Counted from the stretch's first letter, positions 22,102 to 33,794 are shown. The stretch is 64,000 bases of DNA from Diplonema japonicum (GCA_964019335.1 OZ025657.1:62001-126000), one strand, 5' to 3'. Numbers and translations are program-made. Notes: a model not told the origin generated them from the letters alone.

Positions 22102-22437
22102 CGCACACCTCCCATCTGCAATGTCAGACTCAAGTTGTTGGTCTTCAAGTGCTTTTTCCTTTTCAAATTCTTCGTAGTCCTGTTCTTGTTTTTCTCGGGC
22201 CTTCGCTTCTTGAAGTTCTCGTTCTTCACGAAGCTCCACCTCTCGCGCACTGCTCTCCTCCGCCTTTTGTTCGTCATCTTTGAAATCTCGCTCAAACTGC
22301 TTCAGCGCATCATCATCATAACCCATAACAAAGGGCGGCTGGTTAGGAGCTACCATGTCCTCCACGTGCGACCCCCGTTCCTTCGCAGCCACCTTGACTG
22401 AGACACCCTTAGTGGCGGTCGATTGCTTGCATCCCAT
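22029..22437 (-). CDS. Small dually acylated coiled-coil protein
   Basis: Exons 22437-22109 and 22056-22029, 118 residues. The N-terminus MGCKQST fits N-myristoylation of Gly2 with palmitoylation of Cys3, the signal used by membrane- and flagellum-associated proteins in kinetoplastids. Residues about 45-110 form a highly charged Glu/Lys coiled coil. Without splicing the frame runs into a run of 13 lysines. Removing a 52-nt intron (GTGTGCG, 40 A, CACAG; 22057-22108) gives the clean end DGRIEENYLKL. The acylation and coiled coil are read from sequence; membrane or flagellar location is inference. Confidence 0.75.
22057..22108 (-). other. Intron made mostly of a poly(A) run
   Basis: 52 nt with donor GTGTGC and acceptor CACAG. 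About 40 of the 52 nt are consecutive A on the sense strand. It resembles the A26 intron of the Rheb-like gene. Confidence 0.75.
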
Positions 22438-23659
22438 CTTAATTAGTTGTACACAGCATGCGTGCCGCCTGTCGGTGGGGTGGAGGGTACTCTTGAGAAA
22501 AGTTGGAATAAAAACTTCTTTTTGATATCTGGTCTGACATAATCATTATTATAGGCACTCCCCACCCTCTCTGAAGAAAAAAGATTCTGAGATAAGTAGA
22601 ATGTGGAATCTGAGTAGTGCTTGGAGGTTATGCCCCCAGGCTGAGAGACCTTTTTTTTCTTCTTCTTCTTCTTCTTCTTTGCTTTTCGCCGCAAACCAAC
22701 TCGTTTTTCTTTTTTCTTTTTGCTGGAACAAGTACAAAAAAAAATATAAAAAAAATAAAAAAATACAATGCTTCACATCGTGATGGTTCGTTCTATTCTA
22801 TCCGGAGTTATGAAAGAAAAAAAAAAAAAAGAAAAAAGCAACTTGCACGCCCAACTAAAACCCACCTTAGCTAAGCAGGATTCGTAGCAGGGGGAAGGGA
22901 GGAGGGAAGAGGGGAAGAAATGAAGAAAATCTACATGTCCTTCATACCCATTACGGGATTAGGGGGAAAAAAATTGAATTGTTACCACCCCCACCCCCCT
23001 GCCATCACCTTGCTGGCAAAAAAACTTAGGAAGACAATAAGGTTAAAACTGTGAGGTTGGTGCTCGCCTACGTTGGTATTGTTAGCCCAATCTACAGGTG
23101 CTCCTTGCCTTCCTCTGTTACCTAAGGGGTAAAAAAAAAAACTAAATAGTGTCCCCCCCTCGCCCCCCCCAGCAAATACCATATTTTCCAGTTCCAGATT
23201 TAAAAAAAAAAATATTTAAGTTAACTTAAGAAAACCATATTACATTAAATTGGTTCACTTGTTGCTTTGTAGCAGTTCTTTGTTAAAAAATCTAAATAAA
23301 AATGACACAGCTGCAGTTTTTTTTTTTCTCTCTTTCTTTTTCTTTTCTTTTGTGATCAAGCCCCTTTACCTTTCCCTTGATTCATCCTTTAGTGCCGTTA
23401 CAGGATAAGCCCAGACACTCAGGTTCAGGAGTTAGAAGAAAATTAGGGGGGATGAGGGATGGGGGGATGCACAAAAAAGGGGGACAAGACACCGTGGTAA
23501 CATCTTGTTACAAGAAAATCACGGCCCGTTTCCCCCCCCTTTCCCCCCTTTTTCTCTTTTTTTCTCTTTTTTTTTTCCCTCTCTTTTTGCACGGAAGAGA
23601 AAGTAAAAAAAAAAAAAAAGGAGATGGGAAGATGGTGGCGAACGAAACTGAAACAAAAC

Positions 23660-23692
<33 letters not shown>

Positions 23693-23765
23693 CCTTCTTT
23701 TCTTCCTCTCCCCCTCGGTATTTTTCGTATTTTCCCTTCTCGTTCTTGCAGGATTGTCATCTAAA
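22438..23765. other. Gene-free low-complexity stretch
   Basis: I see no supported gene. It contains long homopolymers (for example T32 at 23661-23692) and purine or pyrimidine tracts, and presumably the 3' UTR of the transporter gene. ORFs in it encode only Lys, Phe or Ser runs. Confidence 0.5.
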
Positions 23766-25208
23766 CTATTTCCGCGACGCAAGAGTAAGAACGTATATAA
23801 TGCTTGGCATGGCAATGAGGCCACACGACAGCACGGCTACAGAGAGCAGGATTTCCACTCTAGTAGGCGGGCAGGGCTTGGATATTGGCGAAGGAAACCC
23901 CAGATCCTCGACCCTGAAGGAAGGGTGCCCATGATGACCAAAAGCATCGAGCAAAGGCATCGACTCCACATTGGGTATCTCGGACAGGTTGGCATGATAC
24001 GGCGCCTCTTCGTCTTCGCCCTCGTCCCTTTCCATCCATGCCGCGCACAGGAAGAACAACGGCGGTAAGATGCATGTGAACATAATACCAGCCGTCGCAC
24101 CCAAATACCTGAAAGTGGAGTACACAGGCGATCCCGATGCGAACACTGCTGCCGACCCTATCATAAGCAGGTTAGGAAGCAGTGGGGATGCGCTCGGGGG
24201 CAGGAGGTACAAAAACAGCAAATTCGCGCACTCATGAACCAACACAGGCAGCGTGAAGAACACTGCTGACGCGAAGACCACTTTCAAGAACCACCTCCCG
24301 TGGAGGTTATCCAATATGTTGCCGCTTGTGTCGTTCATGTAGGTGATGTACCCACTGAGGCCCAGGCAGATGTACAGGACAGCAGCAGACCCAACGGCAC
24401 AGCCGGCTATCGGCATCAACGACTTTGTCTTGACACCGGGCATGCCTTTCATCTCCCGATACAAAGGAAAGAGGTTCACCTGGCAATCAAAAGCGAAGAA
24501 TATAACTGAGCAGCTTGACACAATGCTCGCCATGTCATTCACGCCTGGCGCGTGCACAAGAGTGTCGAGGACCTCCTCATGCTGGAGGGCGTCGGCGGTG
24601 ATGGAGTAGCAGAAGTAAAGCATGGCAGCTGCCGCATACAGCGAAACAATACGAAGGTCCCCGATGCTCTTCTGCAGGGTGAGAGGCCACACAAGGATCG
24701 CCACTATGTACACAACAGTGGAAAGGGAGACTCTGTCTCTGCCCACGAAGCTGTAGACAGTGTCGGCCACGGCGCGTATGTTCCCAACGACAGTACCCCA
24801 TGTGTCGAAGAGGCACACAAAGAGGGCGAGGTGGAAACCCTTTGCCCCCATGACGGTGTACCCTATGTGCGCCACGTCCGCTTCATGCGACTTGAGCACG
24901 TCAAGTGTCCTGAAGGTCAGGTAGCACCCCACCATCGTGATGACCACGATGAACCCGACAATCCCCACAAACCCCGCGTACCCCGCTTCGAACGTCGCCA
25001 TTGGCATCGCCAGCACTCCCGTTCCCACAAGTGTTACCAACAAGCTTATCCCTACCTGCCACCCTGCTGCCTGGCTCTCCTCTGTCGTGTCTAGCAACAA
25101 ACCGCCAAAGCTGCTCATCGACCTCATCGAAGCAAAGCTCACCAACCTGTCATGCGCCCCTGACAGGGACCTGTCTCGCAGGGGACTGACGCCATTGAGG
25201 CCGTACAT
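23766..25208 (-). CDS. Amino acid permease, AAAP/SLC38 family
   Basis: 480 residues, single exon. A soluble N-terminus of about 48 residues is followed by about 11 hydrophobic helices. The first helix has the family signature VGTGVLAMPMATFEAG. SCSVIFFAFDCQVNLFPLY matches the unwound helix 6 region of AAAP carriers. A hydrophilic loop (about 400-445) precedes the last helix. It probably moves neutral or cationic amino acids with H+ or Na+ across the plasma or a lysosome-like membrane; the substrate cannot be told. The start follows CTGGCAG and CGAAAG. Confidence 0.9.
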   Translation of the reverse strand: MYGLNGVSPLRDRSLSGAHDRLVSFASMRSMSSFGGLLLDTTEESQAAGWQVGISLLVTLVGTGVLAMPMATFEAGYAGFVGIVGFIVVITMVGCYLTFRTLDVLKSHEADVAHIGYTVMGAKGFHLALFVCLFDTWGTVVGNIRAVADTVYSFVGRDRVSLSTVVYIVAILVWPLTLQKSIGDLRIVSLYAAAAMLYFCYSITADALQHEEVLDTLVHAPGVNDMASIVSSCSVIFFAFDCQVNLFPLYREMKGMPGVKTKSLMPIAGCAVGSAAVLYICLGLSGYITYMNDTSGNILDNLHGRWFLKVVFASAVFFTLPVLVHECANLLFLYLLPPSASPLLPNLLMIGSAAVFASGSPVYSTFRYLGATAGIMFTCILPPLFFLCAAWMERDEGEDEEAPYHANLSEIPNVESMPLLDAFGHHGHPSFRVEDLGFPSPISKPCPPTRVEILLSVAVLSCGLIAMPSIIYVLTLASRK

Positions 25209-25406
25209 CTTTCGGCGTCACTGCCAGATAAATACAAACGATTCTTAGGGCTGAAAATAATAAGGACATTACAAGATGGTGTATTAAAGGGACTTGGTAA
25301 AGGGAAATTATCTCGCAAAAAAAAATAAAGGAAGGAGCGGACAGTTGCCAAGGTCGCAGCCCCACGTGAAAGGCTGACTGGATGGAAATCCAGGTTGCTT
25401 TTTTCT

Positions 25407-26612
25407 TTAGATGTGTTGGGCAGGTGATTTGTGTTTTGTAGCGCGATGTGACTTACGGTAAACCTTGGAAGGCACGGACCTGCCGTGGGAGATGAGAGGG
25501 ATGTTGTTTTGGGGGAAAATGTGGAGGGGGAGCTTAGGGATCTGGGGTCGTTCTTGCTTCTGCTGTTGTTTTTCGATGCCTTGCATCTCCTGAACGGTGT
25601 TGCAGTTTACGACGTCGACATGGACTTCCTGCAAGCTCTCGCCGTCGGTCTTGCTGATGTTGTTCATGTTGTTGCATATCGCGTTCATGTTCACATCTAG
25701 ATCCACCACCTTGCCTGGGTCCATTGTAGAACGGGATCTGGAAAACCGCAATTGCCGTGAGCGCTCTACTTGCTCATCTAATGAAGCTATTATCTTCTGC
25801 ATGCAGTGCTTGTCGCCTGTCTTCGTGCACCTCTCCAACGCGATGTGACTTCCCACAAGATTATCTGCCCCACAAACCGCCTCTACTAAGTCCTTCGCTG
25901 ATCGTATCAACTTACCGTTGAACCCTTTCACAACATCACCCACCCTCAGGCCCGTCACCTCAGCCAACCCACCAGGTACTACATGATCGATGTATGCACC
26001 ATCCTGGTCGTTCGACACCCGTGCCCCAACAGCCGTGGAATGACTTTGTACCCGATTAGGTGTGACGTGTGGTTCTGTAACGCCGCTTCTGAAACTGCCT
26101 CTCTGCTGTTTGTGCCTAGAAGCAAGCAGCTGTTCGTGGACAATGTGGTATCGATCTTTCCACTCTGCCGACGATTGCCGTTGCACTCTATGCTGCCTCT
26201 CCATTTTTACTAACTTCTCGGTTGTCTCGACCAGCTCCTGCCTCACGCGGGAAAGCTCCCCTTCTATCTTCGACTGCCGCTCCTTCGCTGTCACGAAGTG
26301 TCGTTTTATGATCTGCACCACCCCTTCCATGAAGCTGGCTTCCTTCGCTTTATGTTCCTCCTCCAGCTGTCGGATCTGCTTTTTAACCGAAACCTTTTTT
26401 TTTTGTTTATTTTGTTTTTCTTCTTTTTTTCTTTTGGTGTGACGAGAAGAATGTGCTTCAAAAAAGTTACCTTGTCCTTCTCCAACGACACTGTCTGCTT
26501 CCTCAAGACGATCTGTTGCAGTATGCCGTGCAGAGCGGATACATACATTCTTCCCCTCATCGCCTAAGCTCGTCAGCATCTCTAGCAACTCGTACACAGG
26601 GGCATCACACAT
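25407..26612 (-). CDS. Coiled-coil PDZ-domain protein
   Basis: Exons 26612-26547, 26512-26471 and 26393-25407 give 364 residues. Introns are 34 nt (26513-26546) and 77 nt (26394-26470). The splice choice is supported because it replaces an irregular Lys-rich stretch with a continuous heptad pattern (KNIVLRKQTVSLEKDKVSV...). The coiled coil covers about 20-120. One PDZ domain lies at about 165-250 (GAYIDHVVPGGLAEVTGLRVG), followed by a low-complexity tail. Likely a scaffold or adaptor; no partner is evident. Confidence 0.85.
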   Translation of the reverse strand: MCDAPVYELLEMLTSLGDEGKNVCIRSARHTATDRLEEADSVVGEGQGNFFEAHSSRHTKRKKEEKQNKQKKKVSVKKQIRQLEEEHKAKEASFMEGVVQIIKRHFVTAKERQSKIEGELSRVRQELVETTEKLVKMERQHRVQRQSSAEWKDRYHIVHEQLLASRHKQQRGSFRSGVTEPHVTPNRVQSHSTAVGARVSNDQDGAYIDHVVPGGLAEVTGLRVGDVVKGFNGKLIRSAKDLVEAVCGADNLVGSHIALERCTKTGDKHCMQKIIASLDEQVERSRQLRFSRSRSTMDPGKVVDLDVNMNAICNNMNNISKTDGESLQEVHVDVVNCNTVQEMQGIEKQQQKQERPQIPKLPLHIFPQNNIPLISHGRSVPSKVYRKSHRATKHKSPAQHI

Positions 26613-26701
26613 GGTTCCTAATGAGTAGCTGCAAGTGTTTGAAGGCGCAACTTAATAGGACTACTAGTATACATCTAAAGCAAAGTAAGTACATATCTAT
26701 G

Positions 26702-29700
26702 TCAGTTTTGGCAGGCTGCCAAAGCCTCTCTGACGTCCAGCATTCTATTTGACAGCAGGTGCTGTGTTTCGGGATGGTTATTCTCGGGATCTTCGAGCAT
26801 CTGCTGCAGCTCAACAAGCTTGACAACCAAACCTCTCACGCTATCGAAGGAACGGAGCTGAGTTTCGCATTGAGTTCGGTTCGCAGGGAAGGGCGACGGG
26901 GCTGCAGGGGGGTTTGCAGGTAACGGGGACGGCATGGTGGGTGACTCTGGTATGCTGACCTTTTTCTTGTTCCCTCTCGAATTCGATCTGCTTTTCTTGA
27001 TACTTGCAAGTACCGACTTGGCATCTTTCGGAGGGTCTGCTTTAATGACAGGCGACATCACCCTGCTGCGCTGCGTCATGGAGGGCGACCCGAGGCGCCC
27101 GCGCATTACGCTCCGCTGCCTTGTCGGTGAAAAGGTGTGCTTCCGGGACTGGCCTCCCTGCACGCCGTCAGAGACCAGAACCCCGTGTCCTTTGTGAAGG
27201 AAATGGTGCCCTTTTGTAGGAGACGTGCCTCTGTGTGTGTGTTTGTTATATTCTCCTACCATACGTCCTCCAACTGTTGTCAATGCGTGACGCAGTCCAC
27301 GACGCCCTCGACTCTCTCGGCGACCTGTACGGTGACGATGTCCGTATTGCGGACCTTGGGGTGGTGGCGGGAACGGCGCTGGTGATGTGGCTTCGGTTGT
27401 CCCGTTTGTTCTCCAACCAGTCTGCAATGACGTTCAAAAGGACAATACAAACATACTTGCCCACTCACGCAACGTAGTAGCAGTGACCCCTTCGCCCTGC
27501 AAGTGCTGGGGAACACTCGTATCTGTCAGCATGCTGATGTTCACTGAATTGTTCGCGTTGCTCACCGTCGGCGTCCTCACCAAGTGTGACGTGTTCACCG
27601 CCAGCGGCGACAGGGACATGTCCAATGGCTGCGCCGCCCGTTCCTGCTTTTGCCGTTCAAGTTCGCGTCTTGACGCCATGACCTCCATCTCCGCGTGCTC
27701 CAGCAGCGACCTGCTATGATCCAGTGCTTGCTTGGCTTCCACGGTTTCCCTTGCAGACATCTCCACCGCCGCCTGTGAAGGTTGCTACAGTGCAATTGCC
27801 ATACCTCAATCTCCTTCCCAAAGGGGTTTAGGTCTTCTTCAGGAGGAGGACTCGGCCCGAGGGGGATAGGTGGTGTTGTTAGAGGCAGGATCGGAGGGCG
27901 TGCCCTTGAAGGAGATATGCTCCGCGCGCTGCTTTGCTCGCCATCGGGATCAGGTGTTGCAACACGTACCGTCACACCAATGCTACGGTCGGACTGGACC
28001 TGCAGGTGTGGGTGCACGTCTATGTGTTCATACCGACTCGGATCGCACATGCAGTGATGGTGCAGGGACACTCGAAGGAACAGGTGCCGAAATCGCTTCG
28101 GGGGCGGGAACAGATACAGGGGGCGGAACCTCCGCTAAAACCTTATCAACCGAAAGAGGTCGTGGTGGCTGCTTTTTCTTGCCAGGTAGCGAGACAACAG
28201 GGGGCATGATTGACAAGCCCTCCGGGGAGGGGTTCGAAGAGATTTCTGAAAGCAAGGGGGGAGTGCCTGCTCGTCGTGTAGGGTCACTGTGTGGAGGGGG
28301 CATGATGCGGTGGTTGTTCACCAGCCTACTGCGGTGGGGCCTCTTTTGCTGGTCTTCTTCCAAAAGTTCTAAGAACCTATTAATGTCAGGTTTGAGCACG
28401 GGCTTTGGCCGGAAGTGAGTGTCATACGCACTCTTGATCTCCCTGTACGGTATGGAACAGAAGCGAATTTCATACCTTCGCTGCAACGCTGCTGCTACAG
28501 GACCCCGCATGTTGTAGATGTCCTTCCTGGCTTGCCGTTCTTTCCGTAAGATGTCCACACGGCCCATGTGCTCCAAGTCGTTCATCTTGTACAATCCTTT
28601 GGTGCGGTAGAATACGTTCATGATGCGTCCTCGTGCTGCATGTTCTTTGTGCTCGATGCGCAGGATGCTTTCTGCGAGCATCGTGAAAGCAGTTCTGAGT
28701 TGTGTTGCAGTGCCGTAGTGTACATACCTCATCTTCACCGCGTTGATGATGGCGTTCCTCTTCTGGAACTCTTCAAGGGCAAACAGTGCACGTTCCTTCC
28801 CTTCGTCATGGAACATCCACAGTAGACTGCTTAAGTACCCCTCTCGCCCATCGATCACGTGGCGCTCTGTCCACTCTGCCTGTTTTATTTTAGTAGCAGC
28901 AGACTGCAGCGCAACGCTGTGTAATTTCTTCTTCTCACCCTCACTCTGAGCCTCATTAGTTCCTGCACCGCCGTTTTCCTCTAGACCTGCGGGTAGCGGT
29001 TTTTTTAGATTTTCTTTCCGTGCTGCTGCGAGTGCTTCTTGCCGTTCTTTCTGTTGCTTTGTCGGTTCTCGAGGAGGGGTCACCGCAGGAGGGAGCTTTA
29101 CCTTCTCGTTGCTGCCGATGAGGTCTATGTAGAACGATCGTACTTGGTTTAAGACAGTAGGGATGTGGACATCATGGTCACTGTGTACTTTATGTGTGTC
29201 GAGGTGGAGGACCCATGACGTGGGGCTCTCGACAGTGCCGAGCGTCGCGACGATGGCAGTGACGTACTTCATGCAGCGTGAGACGTACGTGGCGCCGTCT
29301 ACATCTACCTGGCACATCCCACGCAGCATAGTGTTAGCAGAGTCTGCTAGGGATGATGAGGTGACGGGGTCCACGTTCATGGCGTGCACACCGCTCATCT
29401 CGTATGAGCAGCTGTTGTGCGTATGCTCCACTGTAAGCACAGCCCCCTTGTGATGTACCTTGGGGTACACCCCACCACCAAACCTCGCTGTCACCTCTTC
29501 ACTCATCTCTTCACCTGTTGCACGTCTCAAAGTCAGCGAGTCCATCGCAGACGCCACGACGCTGGGGGCCGCCGTCGACACGAGCATGTCGACAAGAGTT
29601 TGCCGTGTCTCTATACCCTCAGATCGTGGGTAGAAGTGGTGCATGAATAACAGGTTGAATACTTCATAGATGGAGTTCTTCACCAACCTGAACAAGTCAT

Positions 29701-31747
29701 CATAGGATGTACGCCTCCCCCCAGGGATAACAGCTTCATATTTCGCCTTCAATGCCGCAAGAAACATCTCTTCGTTGCCTTTGTAGGCATCAGACGTTAG
29801 CAATGTGTCTAAATTCTGCACTTGATTCGGGTTGTGCTTCTTGTAGATGTTCCAAGCTTGTTTCCTGCATTCCAGGAATTGCGTGTCGTACTTTTGGGAT
29901 AGTTGCCTCTCCAGCTCATCGGGGTTTTGTTCCCACTTCAGAGCAAGCTTCCTGGCCTCGTTGAGCTTCTCAGGGTCGTATACCTTGAAGAATGCCTCCA
30001 GCTGCTCTTCTAAAGGGGGCCGTAGGGAAGATGACAGGCTGTACTTCGCTTCCAAGGCATCGAACAGCTCTTTCTCTTTGCCGTTGTACTGCAGCATCAG
30101 GTCGTCGATGCTTGATGCTAGCTCAGGGCGGCATTTCATGTACAGATCGTGGAGCCGTTCTCTGCCCGCGAACCACCCGTGCCGGCCATATTTACCCTCC
30201 AGTGAGGCCAGCAGTGCACTAACCTTGTCCGACAAGATCGCACGCGAGACGACGTACTCTGTCTGACGTGCCTTCTCTGGTGCGTGGCGCTCGTAAAAGG
30301 CCTGCACTGCATTGATAAGATATTCTTTGTCTGCGAGCTTGTTACACGTAAACCCCTCCGCGGCATGGGGGTGGTGCTCTTCAAAAGGCAGCACGTTGAT
30401 AACGTACGTCGAGAACCCCAGCATGTCGGGCATGGGGTAACCGTCAGCCGCCCCGAACACGTACCGCACAAGCCGCTCGTACAAACACCCTGCAAGAGAT
30501 GTCAGCGCAGCTTCTGTCATTGCAAAATCCAGCTGCTTACCAAAACCGGTCTCTTGCTGCTGTATCAGCATCAGTATGTGCTCTGTGCTCACCTGCAAGC
30601 ACTTCGCAGCCCACGCAACATGGTCGTCAACAGGGAGAACTCCAAAAGGAAGCTCCTCCCTGCCCTCAGCAGTGGCCAGCAGCACCCACCTGGCGAGCAT
30701 CAGATGCATTATGGCCCCCACAATAGCCCACATCTGCACACCCATAATGCCACCCACCTTCACCGTCTCCAGAGCACCCCGCACGTCTGCGAAGGTCGGT
30801 GCCTCGTCGTCGAAGCTACTCCTCTTCATCATTTTCACGAGTGTCGACTGCGGCGGCAGGCCAAGCTCAGCTATCATGGCGCTCTCTACGAGTTGCAGAA
30901 AGACAAGGTAAGGCCCTCTTGTTTCATCTCCTGACCCAGAATCGTAAGAAGGGTAAGGCAACAAATAAGCTGCGAGAGAGTGGTCCACCGCAATGGGGTT
31001 GACATCGATCTTGTTGAGGTAGCCGTCTGGACCATGGAAGACCTCCATGAAGTAGATCATGCCGGAGACGCAGGATTGAGTATCGGTGCTATACGTAGTG
31101 AGGGACTCGATGAGGGTGAATAGTGCGGCGTGAACAGGCTTCGTGGACTGCTTCAAGGAGTTAGGAGGGAGTGGTATCTTGGCGTAGTGGTTGGGGAGAT
31201 CAAACGGAATTCTACCGGGCTTAGTAAGAGAGAGGCCGGATCCTGTGGGGAGGCTGACGACGCAACGATCGGCTTCGAAGTTGGCGACGGCGTCTGCGAG
31301 GTCCATGAGGGGCTGCTGGAGAGCATCGTCAGAAGCACCGGAGAAGGACATCACGAGGGGCGGGTTAGTAATGACGGGGGTTTCCCATTTACCTTGGCTC
31401 ATCCGGTGGAGGAGTGTAATGAGGGTGGCAGGCTCGCATGCGTTATGTGGCATGTCGGGGAGGTGCCCAAGGGTGGGCAGTTCAGAAAAGGTTTCAGGCG
31501 TTAACGTGCTGAAGACGTTCGGGACTGGAACGATGCCGGTACTCGGCACACGAACCTCAATGTCCCTCTGCGGGTCGCGTACCATGACATCTCCCTCAGC
31601 GGTTGTACCTACCACGACACCCACACCCCACCCAGCTTGTACATCTTCAAAGAACACAGCAGCACCCCCATTCACATTTCTCTCCTCTGAAGGCGGCGAT
31701 ACAACAAAAGGATCAGTCGTCGCAGGCGAGTTCTCAACACTCATCAT
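26702..31747 (-). CDS. Pseudo-myosin: degenerate myosin head with inserted KYG repeats
   Basis: Exons 31747-28034, 27999-27805, 27772-27457, 27421-27265 and 27230-26702 join to 1636 residues; introns are 34, 32, 35 and 34 nt. The order of blocks follows a myosin head. ACEPATLITLLHRM is like EPAVLHNLR. LADAVANFEADRCVVSLPTG is like IADEAYR...ISGESGAGKT. DHSLAAYLLP is like the YLLEKSRV strand. FADVRGALETV and IVGAIMHL are like the IAAILHLGN region. LAGCLYERLVRYVF...MLGFSTYVINVLPFEE is like LYERLF...DISGFEIFEVNSFEQ. VHHKGAVLTVEH is like HYAG. IPTVLNQVRSFYIDLI is like the VLDQLRCNGVLE helix. The P-loop, switch I and switch II residues are all lost, so ATPase activity is unlikely. Residues 483-672 are an inserted repeat block. 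The tail has coiled coil and S-P motifs. The start ATG pair follows a CCTTAG acceptor. Confidence 0.8.
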
Positions 31748-32430
31748 ATCATCACTCCTAAGGGTGGTGGGTGGCTTAGCAAGCCGCCACGATACAATGT
31801 CACATTGTGGCCTCACATGTGACACTATACCGTGGCGTGACTCGGTGTTAGATGGAACGAGGGGGAAGGGAAAAAATTGGTACTTCTCAGTGAGCAGGTG
31901 GGTGCTCACTGAATGAATAAAAAGGTCACCCACAAGAAATAAGGAAAAAAAAAATGAGAGGAGTAAAAGGAGGTAGAAAACATAAAGGAACATGGAAGCG
32001 ATTGAATAGTATGAAGAAGAAAAAAGTGGAAAGAGCGGAATAAAATCAAGCAGGGAGGAACAGAAAAGCGCATAAGGGTTGGGGAGTGGATAGAAATAGT
32101 AACGTGTTGCGTACATTTCGACTTTTCGTATTTCCTTTCCTGCTCTTTCGTGCCTCTTCGGATCCTAAGATAGTTATTCATTACATGTAGCTGAGCAACA
32201 TGCAAGCAATTTTTGTTTTTGTCTTTTTACGTTAGACTCTTCTTTTTGTCGTTCGTTATTTCATCATCGTTTCTTTTTTTTTTCTTTCTTTTTTTTCCCG
32301 ATTGGCTTGACCCCCTCGCTTGCTAGCTGAAACGGTCGAAAGCATGCAACGGGCCGAAGAAACAATGTAAGAAATGGTTTGAAATCAGAAGTTCCCTTGA
32401 AGAAAGCTCTGTTCACGAAAAAAAAATAGC
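31748..32430. other. Intergenic upstream of pseudo-myosin
   Basis: No gene seen. It contains the 3' flank of aldolase copy 1 and pyrimidine-rich sense-strand DNA before the pseudo-myosin start. The frame of pseudo-myosin stays open here for 123 codons, but that translation is hydrophobic low complexity and is not needed. Confidence 0.5.
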
Positions 32431-33614
32431 TTAGTAGGTGTTGCCCTTGATGTAAAGGGACTCCTGGGCACCCTTGGTGTCCTCGCTCTCAACATAACGA
32501 CCCTGTTTTTTTTTGGGGGGGTTGGAAGGAAAAAAAGAAGAGAAAAGAAAAGAAAACATACGCGGCAAGCAAGGGAGTTCATCTTTGCCCTGTGGAGGAA
32601 GACCTTGCGGGCGACCGCCGTGTTCTCGTCCTTGCCACCCCAAGCCTTGAGGGCAGAGCTCTGGAGGGCCCTGGCGTAGCTGAACCTGAGGGCCCAGGGC
32701 TTCGGGATGTCGGTGACGTTGTTCATGGCGTTCAGGTTGGCGGAAGCGTTCTGCTCGGAGAGGCCGCCGGAGAGGAAGAAGACACCGGGGACAGCGGCGG
32801 GGAGGGTCCTCGACAGGGTGGTCACAGTGGCGCGAGCAACCTCAACGGCGGCGGCGGTCATCCCGCTGTCCGCCCCGTGCACCACCATGTTGGGCTTCAG
32901 GAACATCGCCTCGAAGTGAACCCCGTGCTGGTGCAGGGCACGCACCACCTCCGCCCACACCCTCTGTGACACAGCCATGCAGGTCGCCATGTCGTGCGTT
33001 CCATCAATCATCACCTCTGGCTCCACGATGGGCACAAGCCCCTGGCGCTGAGACAGCTGCGCGTACTTCGCCAGCGTCTCCGCGTTGTGGTGGATCAGGT
33101 ACTCGGACACTGTCCCGTTCTGGATCTTGTAGGTATTCCTCCACTTGCAGAACCTCGCTCCCATTGCGTAGTACTCCTTCGCCCTCTTCTCGTAGTTGTC
33201 CAGCCCCTGCGTCGCCTGCTCACCGGGGGCCCCGCACACAGCGTCCACGAGACCCTTGTCCGTCTTTATCCCGGGCACCACTCCCATCGCCTTGCAAGCC
33301 TCGGGGAACGACGTGCCGTCGTCCAACTTCTGCGTCAGCGTCTCCTCGTGGAAGATCACGCCACCGACGTACTCCTCCATCCCCTTCGCTCCGATCATCA
33401 GAGCACGGTAGCGCCTCCTGTTCTCCTCGTTGTTCTCCAAACCGATCGGCTTGAACCTCTTGTCGCAGCTCCCCTGAGACTCGTCCGCCGCCAGGATCCC
33501 CTTACCGGGCTGGCACATACGCTTCGCGGTCGAGACCAGCTCCTCGTAGAAGGGCGTATCCAAACGGTCGTATGTCGACAGGTGGCTCTTCATCACTTCG
33601 AGGCGTGCAGACAT
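32431..33614 (-). CDS. Fructose-bisphosphate aldolase class I, glycosomal, copy 1
   Basis: Exons 33614-32562 and 32502-32431, 374 residues. It cleaves fructose 1,6-bisphosphate in glycolysis. Catalytic landmarks are present: AADES (Asp), CKWRN (Lys), VPIVEPEV (Glu) and LKPNMV with the Schiff-base Lys. Removing a 59-nt GTATG...ACAG intron (32503-32561) restores the typical end [10 protein letters not shown]...GNTY. Residues 4-12, RLEVMKSHL, fit the PTS2 consensus [RK][LVI]x5[HQ][LA], as in kinetoplastid aldolase. This predicts import into glycosomes, which are known for Diplonema aldolase. A second near-identical copy lies at 42996-44159. Confidence 0.96.
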
Positions 33615-33794
33615 TTTTTTTTTTGTTTTTTTTTTTAATTGAGCTATAATAACATAACTAACACAACAAGAGTGCAGGGGAATACTTTTATACACTTCGG
33701 CCGACACACAGGTATCGTTCGGAGAAACTGAAAGAAGGGTCTTCCTGCTCATATTGAGGTGTTGGAAGTAAAACATAAAAAAAAATCTATAATC

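Noticed and set aside
27595-28071. Separate gene starting at 28071
   Set aside because: Its useful part is exons 2 and 3 of pseudo-myosin; the apparent start lies across the 34-nt intron 28000-28033.
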